Source: Prevotella dentasini JCM 15908 (lineage in GTDB: Bacteria > Bacteroidota > Bacteroidia > Bacteroidales > Bacteroidaceae). Taken from it: a DNA stretch of 64,000 nt. Under the pieces are notes generated by a model that was given only the letters and a program-made list of their open reading frames with translations, was not told the origin of the DNA and did not search any database. Shown in pieces: positions 28,123 through 37,322 of this stretch; within the stretch, counting starts at the first letter, position 1, and each line of letters begins with the position of its first letter. The stretch spans positions 1-64,000 of the forward strand of contig NZ_BAKG01000008.1 of NCBI RefSeq assembly GCF_000614065.1. Reading direction: 5' to 3'. The position numbers and the translations under genes are program-made.

Positions 28123-28689
28123 TTACAGTTTTCCAACCAAGTCGATGCTCGGTTTCAGGGTTTTTCCGCCCTTCTTCCATCTTGCCGGACATACCTCGCC
28201 GTCGCTTGATGCTACAAACTGGGCTGCCTCAACCTTGCGTACCAGTTCCTCGGCATTGCGCCCGATGCTGTTGTCCTGTATCTCTGCAATCTTCACAAGT
28301 CCCTCCGGATTCACAAGGAATGTGCCACGGTAGGCTACGCCCTCGTCTTCCTTGTATACTCCGAATCCACGGCTGAGGACGCCAGTGGGGTCGGCCAGCA
28401 TCGTGTAGTGAATCTTCCTGATGGTCTCGGAGGCGTCGTGCCATGCCTTGTGTACGAAGTGGGTGTCGGTGCTGACCGAGAATACCTCTACGCCCATGGC
28501 TTTCAGTTCCTCGTAATGGTCTGCGAGGTCTTCCAGTTCAGTGGGGCACACGAAGGTGAAATCGGCAGGATAAAAGAAGAACAAGGCCCATTTGCCCTCG
28601 ATGTCCTGTTGGGATACGGTTCTGAACTGTCCATCCTGAAAGGCCTGAACGGTAAACTCGGGTACGCGTGCATTGATGATAGGTTCCAT
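28123..28689 (-). CDS. ahpC: Peroxiredoxin (alkyl hydroperoxide reductase subunit C)
   Basis: 188 residues from MEPIINARVPEF, the normal AhpC length. The peroxidatic cysteine is C48 in FTFVCPTELEDL; the resolving cysteine is C167 in GEVCPARW; LADPTGVLSRGFGVY is also typical. It reduces H2O2 and organic peroxides. A longer reading to 28764 adds atypical residues and runs through the promoter, so it is rejected. No ahpF reductase lies next to it. It is divergent from oxyR, the expected regulator. Confidence 0.95.
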   Translation of the reverse strand: MEPIINARVPEFTVQAFQDGQFRTVSQQDIEGKWALFFFYPADFTFVCPTELEDLADHYEELKAMGVEVFSVSTDTHFVHKAWHDASETIRKIHYTMLADPTGVLSRGFGVYKEDEGVAYRGTFLVNPEGLVKIAEIQDNSIGRNAEELVRKVEAAQFVASSDGEVCPARWKKGGKTLKPSIDLVGKL

Positions 28690-28733
28690 ATTTCTGTTAT
28701 TTTTTGTTTGTTGTTCTGCTTTGTTTGATGCTG

Positions 28734-28764
28734 CAAAGTTATATATACTCTTGTTGGCAGCCAA
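28734..28764 (-). promoter_or_regulatory. ahpC promoter
   Basis: On the minus strand: TTG at 28764-28762, a 20-base spacer, then TAACTTTG at 28741-28734. Both elements fit the Bacteroidota consensus. OxyR would be expected to bind near here. Confidence 0.6.
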
Positions 28765-29003
28765 GAGATAAAAGCTATAGGACGATAGACAAAATCTATA
28801 TCGGGGTGTAATAGCCTGTTTGACAGGGTGTTGTGATTTAATGAAAAACTGTAGTGGGAGATGTCTTTATCAGAATTGTATGAGACGCGACAGGCTTGAT
28901 AGTTCTGTTTCTGCAGTGCTATTTGCCTACCGGGAAGTGATGATTTTAGCTTGACGACAGCGAGAAAGCGAAGGAGAAACAGCGGTATTTCCCGATTTTT
29001 TCT

Positions 29004-29011
29004 TAATTTTG
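29004..29011 (+). promoter_or_regulatory. -7 box of oxyR
   Basis: TAATTTTG, matching TAnnTTTG, 33 bases before the oxyR start. Confidence 0.45.
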
Positions 29012-29044
29012 CCATCACCACCAAGGTTATACGAAAACAAGATT

Positions 29045-29972
29045 ATGACACTGCAACAACTGGAATACGTGATGGCCGTCTACCGTCTGCGGCATTTTGC
29101 CAAGCTGCCGACTACTGCAATGTAACGCAGCCGACCCTTAGCTCGATGATACAGAAGCTGGAGGACGAGCTGGGGGTAAGAATCTTCGACCGGAAACGGC
29201 AGCCCATACTGCCCACCAAGGCAGGCATGAAAGTGATAGAGCAGGCGTGGAAGGTGCTTCTCAGGGCAAGAAAATTGCAGCAGATGGTAGAAGAGGAGAA
29301 GCAGACGCTTGCAGGAACATTCTATATAGCGTTTTGCCGACAATAGCTCCCTATCTTGTACCGCGCTTCTTTCCGCAGCTGATGAAGGAGTTTCCCGAGA
29401 TGGACGTCCGGATAAGGGAGATGAAGACGGAGGACATGAAACGGGCCATCCGCCATGGCGACCTCGACGCAGGCATACTTGCCCGGGTGGAGGGATGGGA
29501 GGATATGGAGTGCCATACCCTTTACTACGAACAGTTCTATGCTTACGTGGCGGAGGGAGAACCGTTGTACGTGAAGGACTATGTCAGGCCTGCCGACCTG
29601 TCGGGAGAGTATCTCTGGCTGTTGGACGAAGGGCATTGTTTCCGCGACCAGTTGGTGAAGTTCTGCCAGTTGAAGGCAGCGGCCAAGAGCAAGTTGAGCT
29701 ACCGCCTCGGAAGTATCGAAACCTTCATGCGCATAGTAGAGCAGGGCAAGGGCGTTACGTTTATTCCGCAGCTTGCCATTCCGCAATTGTCCGGGGAGCA
29801 GCAGCGGCTCGTCCGTCCGTTTGCGCATCCTGTTCCGACTCGCGAGATTGTAATGGCTGTATCGCCCGGCTTTGTCCGCCATCGGATGTTGCAGACGGTG
29901 CTGGAGCGTATCAGGGAGTGTCTTCCCGAAGACATGCTGAAGGCGCAGCAGAGCCGGCAACGTTTGGTGTAG
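29045..29972 (+). pseudogene. oxyR: OxyR-like LysR-family peroxide regulator, two frameshifts
   Basis: Joined frames give about 310 residues. The LysR HTH is MTLQQLEYVMAVYRLRHFA, then ADYCNVTQPTLSSMIQKLEDELG. The effector domain continues with LPTIAPYLVPRFFPQLM, LWLLDEGHCFRDQLVKFCQL, whose two cysteines correspond to the OxyR redox pair, and GSIETFMRIVEQGKGVTFIP. Breaks at about 29103 (GCCAA then GCTGCC) and 29331 (ATAGC then GTTTTG) are each repaired by one base. Position divergent to ahpC supports OxyR. If the breaks are real, the peroxide response would be lost; consensus error is more likely. Confidence 0.85.
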
Positions 29973-30000
29973 CTGTTGCAAAGGCTGCCGATGGGGCGAA

Positions 30001-30045
30001 AAAACACCCATCTCATGGTCTTGGACTATATGGGATGGGTGTTTT
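30001..30045. terminator. Bidirectional terminator between oxyR and the YeiH gene
   Basis: AAAACACCCATC (30001-30012) and GATGGGTGTTTT (30034-30045) form a 12-bp perfect stem with A- and T-rich ends, between convergent genes. Confidence 0.8.
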
Positions 30046-30097
30046 CCTTGTTGGTGTTCTGTTCTTGACGGCCCCTTTCGGCACTGTCTGTATGGAC

Positions 30098-31134
30098 TTA
30101 CAGTAATGCGGGTACGAAATATTTGGCAAGGCAGTAGCCTCCTCCCATCAGCCAGCACCAGAGGATGGCAGCGAGCAGGAAGGGCTTGAAGCCGGCTTTC
30201 TTGAACTTTTCGATACTGGTTTCTGCGCCGAGTGCCGACATGGCCATCGTGAGAAGGAAGGTGTCGAGGGTGTTGATGAACGACACAACGCTTTCGGGAA
30301 GAAGGTTGAGCGAGTTGAACCCGATGACGACAAGGAAGAGAATGGCAAACCAAGGATGGAAATCTGGCTGCCCTTGGTGGCATTGTCGTCGCGTCCGGCT
30401 ACGTCCTTGGCTACGAAGAAGGCAATGACCAGCAGCACGGGAACAAGCATCATCACGCGTATCATCTTCACGATGATGGCCGAATTGCTCACCTCTGCCC
30501 CCATGGCGTTGCCTGCTCCGACTACGTGTGCAACCTCGTGGATAGTCGAACCGGCAAATATGCCCATTTGGTCGGCAGGCAGTGCGAAGATGCCGGCACG
30601 GTAGAGAATGGGGTAGAGGAACATGGAAACCGTGCCGAAGATAACGACCGTTGCTACGGCGACGGCTGTCTTGTAAGGCTTCGGACGGATGGCGCCGTCG
30701 ACGCCGAGTACGGCTGCCGCCCCACAGATGGCACTGCCGCAGGCCGTCAGCAGGGCTATGCTGCGGTCCATCTTCAGAAGCCGGCCGATGACTACGCCCA
30801 GACAAATGGTGCCCGTTACGATGATGGCGTCAATGACAATGGCCGGAAGCCCTACGGCGGCAACATCCTGAAAGGTCAGCTTGAACCCATATAGGATGAT
30901 GCCAAAGCGGAGCACGCGCTTGCCACAGAAGGCTATGCCCGGTACCCACGTCTCGGGAAGGTTGTTGCGGAGGCTGTTGGCATAGAGCATACCGAGGACA
31001 ATGCCCACGACCATCGGACTAAGGGAGAGGGCTTTCACCCAGTTCATGTCGCCAATGTAGAAGGCTGCACAGGCGAACAAAGTAATCAGCAATACACCGT
31101 GGAGCATACTGCTGCGCTGTTCTGTTAGTTTCAT
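30098..31134 (-). pseudogene. YeiH-family (UPF0324) putative sulfate exporter, one frameshift
   Basis: Joined frames give about 346 residues with roughly ten hydrophobic helices. Family markers are GIVLGMLYANSLRNNLPETWVPG, KLTFQDV, LTACGSAICGAAAV and GIFAGSTIHEVAHVVGAGNAMG. The C-terminus SALGAETSIEKFKKAGFKPFLLA is on the second frame. One base added near 30358 (ATTTCC then CATCCTTGG) joins them. YeiH-type proteins are inner-membrane transporters; sulfate export is the family label, not shown. It stands between oxyR and murF. Confidence 0.85.
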
Positions 31135-31372
31135 ATTTCTGATTTATTATAAAAACGCTTTGTCGGATAGGCTTCTATTTGTATGCAAAATTACTAAAAA
31201 CTATTGAAAAGCCGCATATTCGTAACAAAAAGAAAAGGCGGATGCAGCCTGCAGGCTGTTTTCCTTGCCGTGTGAATCGCGTTCCGTGTGGTAGAATGGA
31301 GTCGTCAGTGGTATTGACTGACAAGCGACGGCTGTAGAAATTGTGGATGTGGGAATAAAAAAGGATTATCCT

Positions 31373-31403
31373 TTTGGAGTGTCTCCGATTTATAGTACCT
31401 TTG
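31373..31403 (+). promoter_or_regulatory. murF promoter
   Basis: TTTG at 31373-31376, a 19-base spacer and TACCTTTG at 31396-31403; the leader to the murF start is about 20 bases. Confidence 0.65.
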
Positions 31404-31428
31404 CCCTTAGAATAAAAATATAGTCATC

Positions 31429-32745
31429 ATGGATATTCAATCACTTTATAAGCTCTATCAGCAGCATCCTTTCATTACTACCGACAGCCGCAATTGCCCC
31501 GAGGGAAGTATTTTTCTGGCCCTGAAGGGAGCGTCGTTCGATGGCAATAAGTTTGCCAAGCCGGCCCTTGAGAAAGGTTGCAGCTATGCCATTGTAGACG
31601 AAAAGGAATATGCCGGGGAAGGCAACGACCGCATAATCTTGGTTGAGGATGCCCTCCTTACCTATAAAGAACTGGCCCGCGAACACCGTCGCAGGTTCCA
31701 TATTCCTGTCATCGGCATTACCGGGACGAATGGAAAGACTACGAGCAAGGAACTTATTTCGGCAGTATTGGCTGAGAAATACAACGTTCACCATACGGAA
31801 AGCAACTTCAACAACGACGTGGGAGTGCCCCGTACGCTCTTCGGACTGCGTCCTGAACACGAGATTGCCGTCATAGAGATGGGGGCATCGCATCCCGGGG
31901 ACATCGAGAAACTGGTGGAGTATGTCGAGCCGACCTGCGGGCTGATTACCAATGTGGGATGTGCTCACCTGCAGGGCTTCGGGAGTTTTGAGGGCGTGAA
32001 GAAGACAAAGGGCGAGCTATACGACTTTATGAAGGCGCACGGTAGTCTGCTCTTCCTTAATGAAAGCAATGAAGACCTTGTGGAAATGGCAGGGCAGCGC
32101 GAGTTCGACCGTATTGTTTCGTATGGTCAGGACGATACCGCAGATGTTCGGGGGAGTGTCGTCAGCTGCGCGCCTTTCCTGAAATTCGCTTGGCAATCTC
32201 TCAATACCCAACATCCAACATCCAATCTTTACGAGGTGCAGACGAACCTTATAGGTGCCTATAACCTTGACAATATGTTGGCGGCCATTGCCATTGGTCT
32301 CCATTTCGGTGTGTCTCCGCAGCAGATTTGCCATGCTTTGGAGACTTATACGCCTACCAACAACCGTTCGCAACTGACAGAGACGACACGCAATAAGCTG
32401 ATAATTGATGCCTATAATGCCAATCCTTCGAGCATGGCAGCAGCTATTGAGAACTTCCGCCTGATGGAGGCAGACAACAAGATGGCTATTCTTGGAGACA
32501 TGCGCGAGTTGGGAGATTCCTCTGCCGCGGAACATCAGAAGGTGGTTGATCACCTTGCCACCACAGGACTGTCGAATGTATGGCTGGTAGGTGAGGAGTT
32601 TGGAAAGACCCGGACGTCATACAGGAAATTCAAGGATGTGGAGGAGGTGAAGGCAGAACTTCGGCGCGTGCAGTTCTCCGACTATTATATTCTTGTCAAA
32701 GGAAGTAACAGTATCCGGCTTTTCGAGCTTCCCGAGGTTCTCTAA
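31429..32745 (+). CDS. murF: UDP-N-acetylmuramoyl-tripeptide--D-alanyl-D-alanine ligase
   Basis: 438 residues. It adds D-Ala-D-Ala to UDP-MurNAc-tripeptide in the cytoplasm, the last soluble step of the peptidoglycan precursor. The ATP-binding motif is IGITGTNGKTTSKEL near residue 98. ESNFNNDVGVPRTLFGL and AVIEMGASHPGDIEKLVEYVEP are Mur ligase signatures, and the C-terminal domain includes DAYNANPSSMAAAIENF. It is alone here, away from the dcw cluster, as is common in Bacteroidales. Confidence 0.95.
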   Translation: MDIQSLYKLYQQHPFITTDSRNCPEGSIFLALKGASFDGNKFAKPALEKGCSYAIVDEKEYAGEGNDRIILVEDALLTYKELAREHRRRFHIPVIGITGTNGKTTSKELISAVLAEKYNVHHTESNFNNDVGVPRTLFGLRPEHEIAVIEMGASHPGDIEKLVEYVEPTCGLITNVGCAHLQGFGSFEGVKKTKGELYDFMKAHGSLLFLNESNEDLVEMAGQREFDRIVSYGQDDTADVRGSVVSCAPFLKFAWQSLNTQHPTSNLYEVQTNLIGAYNLDNMLAAIAIGLHFGVSPQQICHALETYTPTNNRSQLTETTRNKLIIDAYNANPSSMAAAIENFRLMEADNKMAILGDMRELGDSSAAEHQKVVDHLATTGLSNVWLVGEEFGKTRTSYRKFKDVEEVKAELRRVQFSDYYILVKGSNSIRLFELPEVL

Positions 32746-32800
32746 GGTCTGGGAAACGTTTCAAAGGGAGAAAGTTGGAAGTCTGTATCGAATATATAAA

Positions 32801-32842
32801 AAGGTGGGTGTAGTTGACAATGAAGTTGACTACGCCCACCTT
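32801..32842 (+). terminator. murF terminator
   Basis: AAGGTGGGTGTAGT (32801-32814) pairs with ACTACGCCCACCTT (32829-32842) with one G-U and is followed by TTCTC. It lies 55 bases after the murF stop. Confidence 0.7.
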
Positions 32843-33703
32843 TTCTCATAAGTATACACTTTCAGGCATGTCGCCACAGGAAAGCGTGGTGGTGAATGTA
32901 AGTGTTCTGTTCATACTGCGCAGGATAATCCTGTGGCCGTACCTAAGCGGGTATTCTGTTCTGATGACTTCGGCCTATACAAAGACAGGTGCACCTGAAA
33001 CCTGATAGGTTTACGATGATGCTTACGGTCTTTGTTCTTACATTCTATAATCCAAGGTTTGGAGTAAATCCGGTAGGCAGTGAGGAAGCTGTGTTTTAGT
33101 ATAGAACCTTATTTGTGATGTTGATTATTGGTTTGCTCCTCAATTGTTTGTCCTGTCAGATTATTGGTAGAACAAGTCTTGTTGTGAGTTGTTCCTCCCT
33201 TGAATTATGTGGTGGTGGCTTTCCGGAGTGGCGGATTGCCCCCTGTCTTATTCCACCGCGGTCGGACTTGTGAACCAATTTCCTTTGGCCGGTGTGCGAC
33301 AGCAGGAAGTTGCAGGCGGAGAGTTGCATGTTTCCCCGTTGTCTTTTGGTCTGCCTGTTGTTTTCTTGTTGTATCATATAGTTGTGGCATTTATATTATT
33401 ATCTGTTGCAAAATTAAGGGTGAATTGCCCAAAACTATATTTCCAAATCGGACAAAAATGTTTCCAAATCGGACATTTTGCATTTTGCCAACCTATCAAT
33501 ATCGGACACGGAAAGCCTGTAAAGTATTGTAAATTAGCATTTTATAAATGATATATTTGTCTATTTTAACAAATGGGTCTTTTTGTTTCTGAAAGCTGTT
33601 TTTCTGACTTTTACCGTTGTTTTTGGGAGTCTGGGCAATGAGGTCGCATGAAGGGCAAATAAGAAGAATAGTTGCTGCATGATGGAAGTTTTGTTTGTAT
33701 TCC
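32843..33703. other. Long intergenic region downstream of murF
   Basis: About 860 bases. Short ORFs on both strands have no recognisable family and no ribosome binding sites. The only clear content is a pair of direct repeats at 33440-33475. It may be the remains of a lost gene. Confidence 0.4.
33440..33475. repeat. Two direct copies of TTTCCAAATCGGACA
   Basis: Exact copies at 33440-33454 and 33461-33475, 21 bases apart, and a partial copy (ATCGGACA) at about 33501. The spacing of two helical turns suggests binding sites for a dimeric regulator. A promoter lies about 230 bases downstream. Confidence 0.6.
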
Positions 33704-33735
33704 TTTGGAAGTTATGGAAGTCTTTACTATCTTTG
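33704..33735 (+). promoter_or_regulatory. Well-formed promoter upstream of the hybrid regulator
   Basis: TTTG at 33704-33707, a 20-base spacer and TATCTTTG at 33728-33735, an ideal Bacteroidota promoter. Transcription would start near 33741 and cross a short ORF before the regulator gene at 34073. Confidence 0.65.
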
Positions 33736-33750
33736 CAGGGTGATAAAAGA

Positions 33751-33909
33751 ATGGCAGAGGTAATGGATGCAGGAAAGCCTGTGGTCATGTTTCCCAATCT
33801 CCAAAGCGAACTGCTGTCCTACGGCATATTGCTGTTGGACGACAAGATGGAGGAGGGGAGATTTTCACCGGCAGGCAACCTTTCTCCAATAGGATTATTG
33901 CAAGGATGA
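33751..33909 (+). CDS. Possible small protein or leader ORF (52 residues)
   Basis: ATG at 33751, about 10 bases after the predicted transcription start. The product begins MAEVMDAGKPVVMFPNLQSE and ends SPIGLLQG; no family was recognised. The only support is its position just after a strong promoter. It may be a gene remnant or a random ORF in the leader of the regulator mRNA. Confidence 0.2.
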   Translation: MAEVMDAGKPVVMFPNLQSELLSYGILLLDDKMEEGRFSPAGNLSPIGLLQG

Positions 33910-34072
33910 GAAGTGGACGCATGGCGAAAGAAGGGAGATGTGATGGATGTTGCTTCCATATCGAAATGTAATGGCATGTTTCCTGTGAAGGCCGCAAGTC
34001 CGCGAAAAAGGGCTATACTTCTTTATTATCCTGACTGTCGAATGGCTTCCCAAATAGCGAATACCATCTTTC

Positions 34073-36997
34073 ATGGACAATCATAAAAACCTAACCTTGA
34101 TGCAACACGATAAAAACGGTTGCAAAACCGTTTTGGAGTTCTCTCATAATCCTTTGAAAAAATATAGGAGTAAAGGTTATCACTTGTTCTTAAGTATCTT
34201 AGGAGTGCTTTTTACATTGTCGTCGATGCTTTCTTCTTGCGGAGAGAAGCAATCGGCATCCCCTGCTTATACCGATGCGCAGCGATTGCAGCTTGATACA
34301 ACTGCCAATCATACCAAGAATGTAGACTCATTGATGCTCTTTGTTATCAAGTACCGAAAGGCAGGCGACCGCTGTCGGGAGATGGCAGCATTGGCTGCAC
34401 TCGGGCACGGCTACCAGACAGCGAGTCGCTATTCGGATGCTGTAAAGGCGCATCAGCGGCAGCTTGACATTGCCGAACAGCTTGACGACACGCTGATGAA
34501 GGCCAGTGCACTGAATGATATCGGTGTGAACTACCGGCGGCTGGGACTCCATTATGACGGCCTTGACTATCACCTGCGTGCCGTGGAAACCAGTCTGCTC
34601 TACCCGGACGATGAGATAAGCGAGAAGATGCTCAAATGCCGTGCTATCGGCTACAACGGTGCCGGTAACGTATATCTTTCCATCGGCAACTACGGAAAGG
34701 CCGACGAAATGCTGCGCAAGGCACTTGCGGTAGAAACACGGTTGGGCAGCCATTTGGGCATGAATGTAGACCTGTCGAACCTCGGTATTGTTTACGAGCG
34801 TCGCGGAATGATAGACTCGGCATGGGTGTACTACAAAGAATCGATGCGGCACAGCGAATTGGCAAACAGCTATACCGGAAAGGCTTACGGATACATGAAC
34901 TACGGCAGACTGTATGCGTTGAGGGGCGACTATGGAAAAGCTATTGAGGAATATCGCCGGTCTATGGCCCTTGTGCATACTGACCGTGATTTGTGGCTGT
35001 GGATGCAGCCTGCCATAGCCCTTGCCGAAGCCTACGTCAACGCACGGATGCCGGACAGCGCGCGGCTACAGCTTGACAGGGCGCAGAAAACGGCAAAGAG
35101 CATATCGGCAAGGGAATACCTGCCGAAGATAGACCGCATACGGGCCAAGCTATGCGAGCAGCAGGGAGATTACCAACAGGCTCTCGTGCTCAATCGGAAG
35201 GCTGTAGCGCAGGAAGACAGCCTGCTCAATGCCCGTAACCTCTTCGAGATAGAGACCCTTCAAAGCAACATTGCCGACAGACATCGGGCCAAATTAGAGA
35301 CAGAACGCAGGGAGGAATTGCTACGTGAACGATGGATAGGCCGTATCGCGCTCTTCGGGCTTCTCATCACTTCCATATTACTTGCGCTGCTCCTCTACAT
35401 CCAGCGCATGCGTCGCCGCAACCACTTGGCGTTGAAGCAAATGTCTGTCTTGCGTGAGAATTTCTTCACCAACATCACGCACGAGTTCCGCACACCTCTC
35501 ACCGTTATTCTCGGATTGAGCCACGACTTGCAAGTCAATGCCACGGAAGAGGTGCGGGACAAGATGAAGACGATAGAAAGACAGGGGAAGGGATTGCTTG
35601 CTCTCATCAATCAGCTATTGGACATCTCCAAGATAAAGTCTTCCGCAGGCAATCCCGACTGGCGCAACGGCAATATTACAATGCATATAAAAATGATAGT
35701 GGAGACCTATCGCGACTATGCCCGCAACCGCAATATTGACCTTAATTTTATTGGAAAGGAAGCGGTGGAGATGGATTTCGTGCCCGACTATGTGAACAAA
35801 GTGCTGAACAATCTGCTTTCCAACGCTTTCAAATTCACTTCCGAATATGGTGAGATAAGCATATCGGTATGGAGCGAGAACGGGCAGTTGCGCATTGACG
35901 TAGCTGACACTGGCGAAGGCATGGACAAGGAAACAGTCTCGCATGTCTTTGAGCCGTTCTATCAGGCAGAAAGCAAGGCAAAATCTATCGGGACAGGCGT
36001 CGGGATGGCACTCGTCAAACAGATAATGGACGCTGTAAGTGGACAGATTGCAGTAGAGAGCGAAATAGGCAAAGGTACTACCTTCCACATCAGCGTACCC
36101 ATTAAATTAAATAAGAATGGTTCAAAGGTCATTATTCAAGACTACGACGCTACGGCTGAGAACACGCCTCTGTTGCTGGAAAGCGAGGCGGTACTTGCCG
36201 ACAGCGAAGGCGAAGACAATCTATGCCGGCTGCTCATTATCGAGGATAACAGCGACATTGCCGCCTATATCGGCTCGCAGTTTGCCGATGACTACGCCGT
36301 CTCCTACGCCATTAACGGAAGAGAAGGACTGGAAAAGGCGCAGGAACTGGTGCCCGATCTCATCATTACCGACTGGATGATGCCCGGTATGGACGGGTTG
36401 GAAGTGTGCCGGCAGATACGCAGCAACGATATTATCAACCATATCCCCATCATCGTCGTTACGGCAAAGATTACGGAAGAAGACCGCATACGGGGTATAG
36501 AGGCAGGTGCGGATGCCTATCTTGCCAAACCGTTCAATGCCGATGAGCTGCGCATGCGGGTCGAGAAGCTGCTTGATAACAGGCGAATCTTGCGTGAAAA
36601 GTTTGCACAGGAGCTGATGGAACAGAAGGAGAGCACCATAGAAGAAACAGACCAGCCGGACGAGTCCGACCTGCGCTTCCTCTCGAAGCTCTCGGCAACC
36701 ATTTATATGCAGATTAGAAAGAACAAGGATGTTGATGTTTCGCTCGTCGCCTCAGACATGTGTATGAGCAGCCGGCAACTTCACCGCAAGCTGGTTGCCC
36801 TTACAGGCTGCACCCCTGTGGCTTATATTCAGCGCGTGAAAATCAGGAAAGCCAAGAAACTGCTTGACGATAATCCACAGATGTCTTTCAATGAGGTGGC
36901 AGATCTTTGCGGTTTTGATTTCTATTCAAGTTTTGTCCGCGCCTTCAGGAACGTGTGCGGCATAACACCTACGGAATACAGAAAGCGTGAAAAGTAA
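34073..36997 (+). CDS. Hybrid two-component regulator: TPR sensor, histidine kinase, receiver, AraC HTH
   Basis: 974 residues in one chain. An N-terminal hydrophobic segment (38-55) ends in LSSCG, a possible lipobox at C56. TPR-like helical repeats cover about 75-410, then a membrane helix at 423-443. The kinase has the H-box FFTNITHEFRTPLTVILG (H470), N box NNLLSNAFKFTSEYGEI and G boxes ADTGEGMD and GTGVGMALV. The receiver runs about 718-835 with phospho-acceptor D767 in DLIITDWMMPGMDG. The AraC HTH is at 875-970 (SSRQLHRKLVALTGC, FYSSFVRAFRNVCG). Such proteins sense a periplasmic signal and bind DNA directly. The target operon is not obvious. ATG at 34100 is an alternative start. Confidence 0.93.
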   Translation: MDNHKNLTLMQHDKNGCKTVLEFSHNPLKKYRSKGYHLFLSILGVLFTLSSMLSSCGEKQSASPAYTDAQRLQLDTTANHTKNVDSLMLFVIKYRKAGDRCREMAALAALGHGYQTASRYSDAVKAHQRQLDIAEQLDDTLMKASALNDIGVNYRRLGLHYDGLDYHLRAVETSLLYPDDEISEKMLKCRAIGYNGAGNVYLSIGNYGKADEMLRKALAVETRLGSHLGMNVDLSNLGIVYERRGMIDSAWVYYKESMRHSELANSYTGKAYGYMNYGRLYALRGDYGKAIEEYRRSMALVHTDRDLWLWMQPAIALAEAYVNARMPDSARLQLDRAQKTAKSISAREYLPKIDRIRAKLCEQQGDYQQALVLNRKAVAQEDSLLNARNLFEIETLQSNIADRHRAKLETERREELLRERWIGRIALFGLLITSILLALLLYIQRMRRRNHLALKQMSVLRENFFTNITHEFRTPLTVILGLSHDLQVNATEEVRDKMKTIERQGKGLLALINQLLDISKIKSSAGNPDWRNGNITMHIKMIVETYRDYARNRNIDLNFIGKEAVEMDFVPDYVNKVLNNLLSNAFKFTSEYGEISISVWSENGQLRIDVADTGEGMDKETVSHVFEPFYQAESKAKSIGTGVGMALVKQIMDAVSGQIAVESEIGKGTTFHISVPIKLNKNGSKVIIQDYDATAENTPLLLESEAVLADSEGEDNLCRLLIIEDNSDIAAYIGSQFADDYAVSYAINGREGLEKAQELVPDLIITDWMMPGMDGLEVCRQIRSNDIINHIPIIVVTAKITEEDRIRGIEAGADAYLAKPFNADELRMRVEKLLDNRRILREKFAQELMEQKESTIEETDQPDESDLRFLSKLSATIYMQIRKNKDVDVSLVASDMCMSSRQLHRKLVALTGCTPVAYIQRVKIRKAKKLLDDNPQMSFNEVADLCGFDFYSSFVRAFRNVCGITPTEYRKREK

Positions 36998-37071
36998 GAA
37001 AGTCTCCGCCTGATGTGTTCCCATGAATCTGCCTATCTATCTTTATTGTAACGGTATCAATACCGACCAAT

Positions 37072-37106
37072 ATCCCCAAGGAGCTGCAAATGAGTTTCTT
37101 GGGGAT
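37072..37106 (+). terminator. Terminator after the hybrid regulator
   Basis: ATCCCCAAG (37072-37080) pairs with CTTGGGGAT (37098-37106) and is followed by TTTTCC. The rest of the 325-base gap to clpB shows no other recognisable signal. Confidence 0.6.
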
Positions 37107-37322
37107 TTTCCAATGTGCTGAAAAAGAACTCCAACACCTTTCGGACAGTCTCCGTACCTGCCCTGAAAACGACAGATTGGCACGCAATTCTGCCAATTTG
37201 GCATTGTTTTCTTCATAGGCACATCATTTGACCTTTATCTGACGGAAACATAAAACAAACCCCAATGCTTCCTTGGCTCTGCCGTTAGAGGGCACAAGGA
37301 AGAATAGAAAGGAGAACAAACA

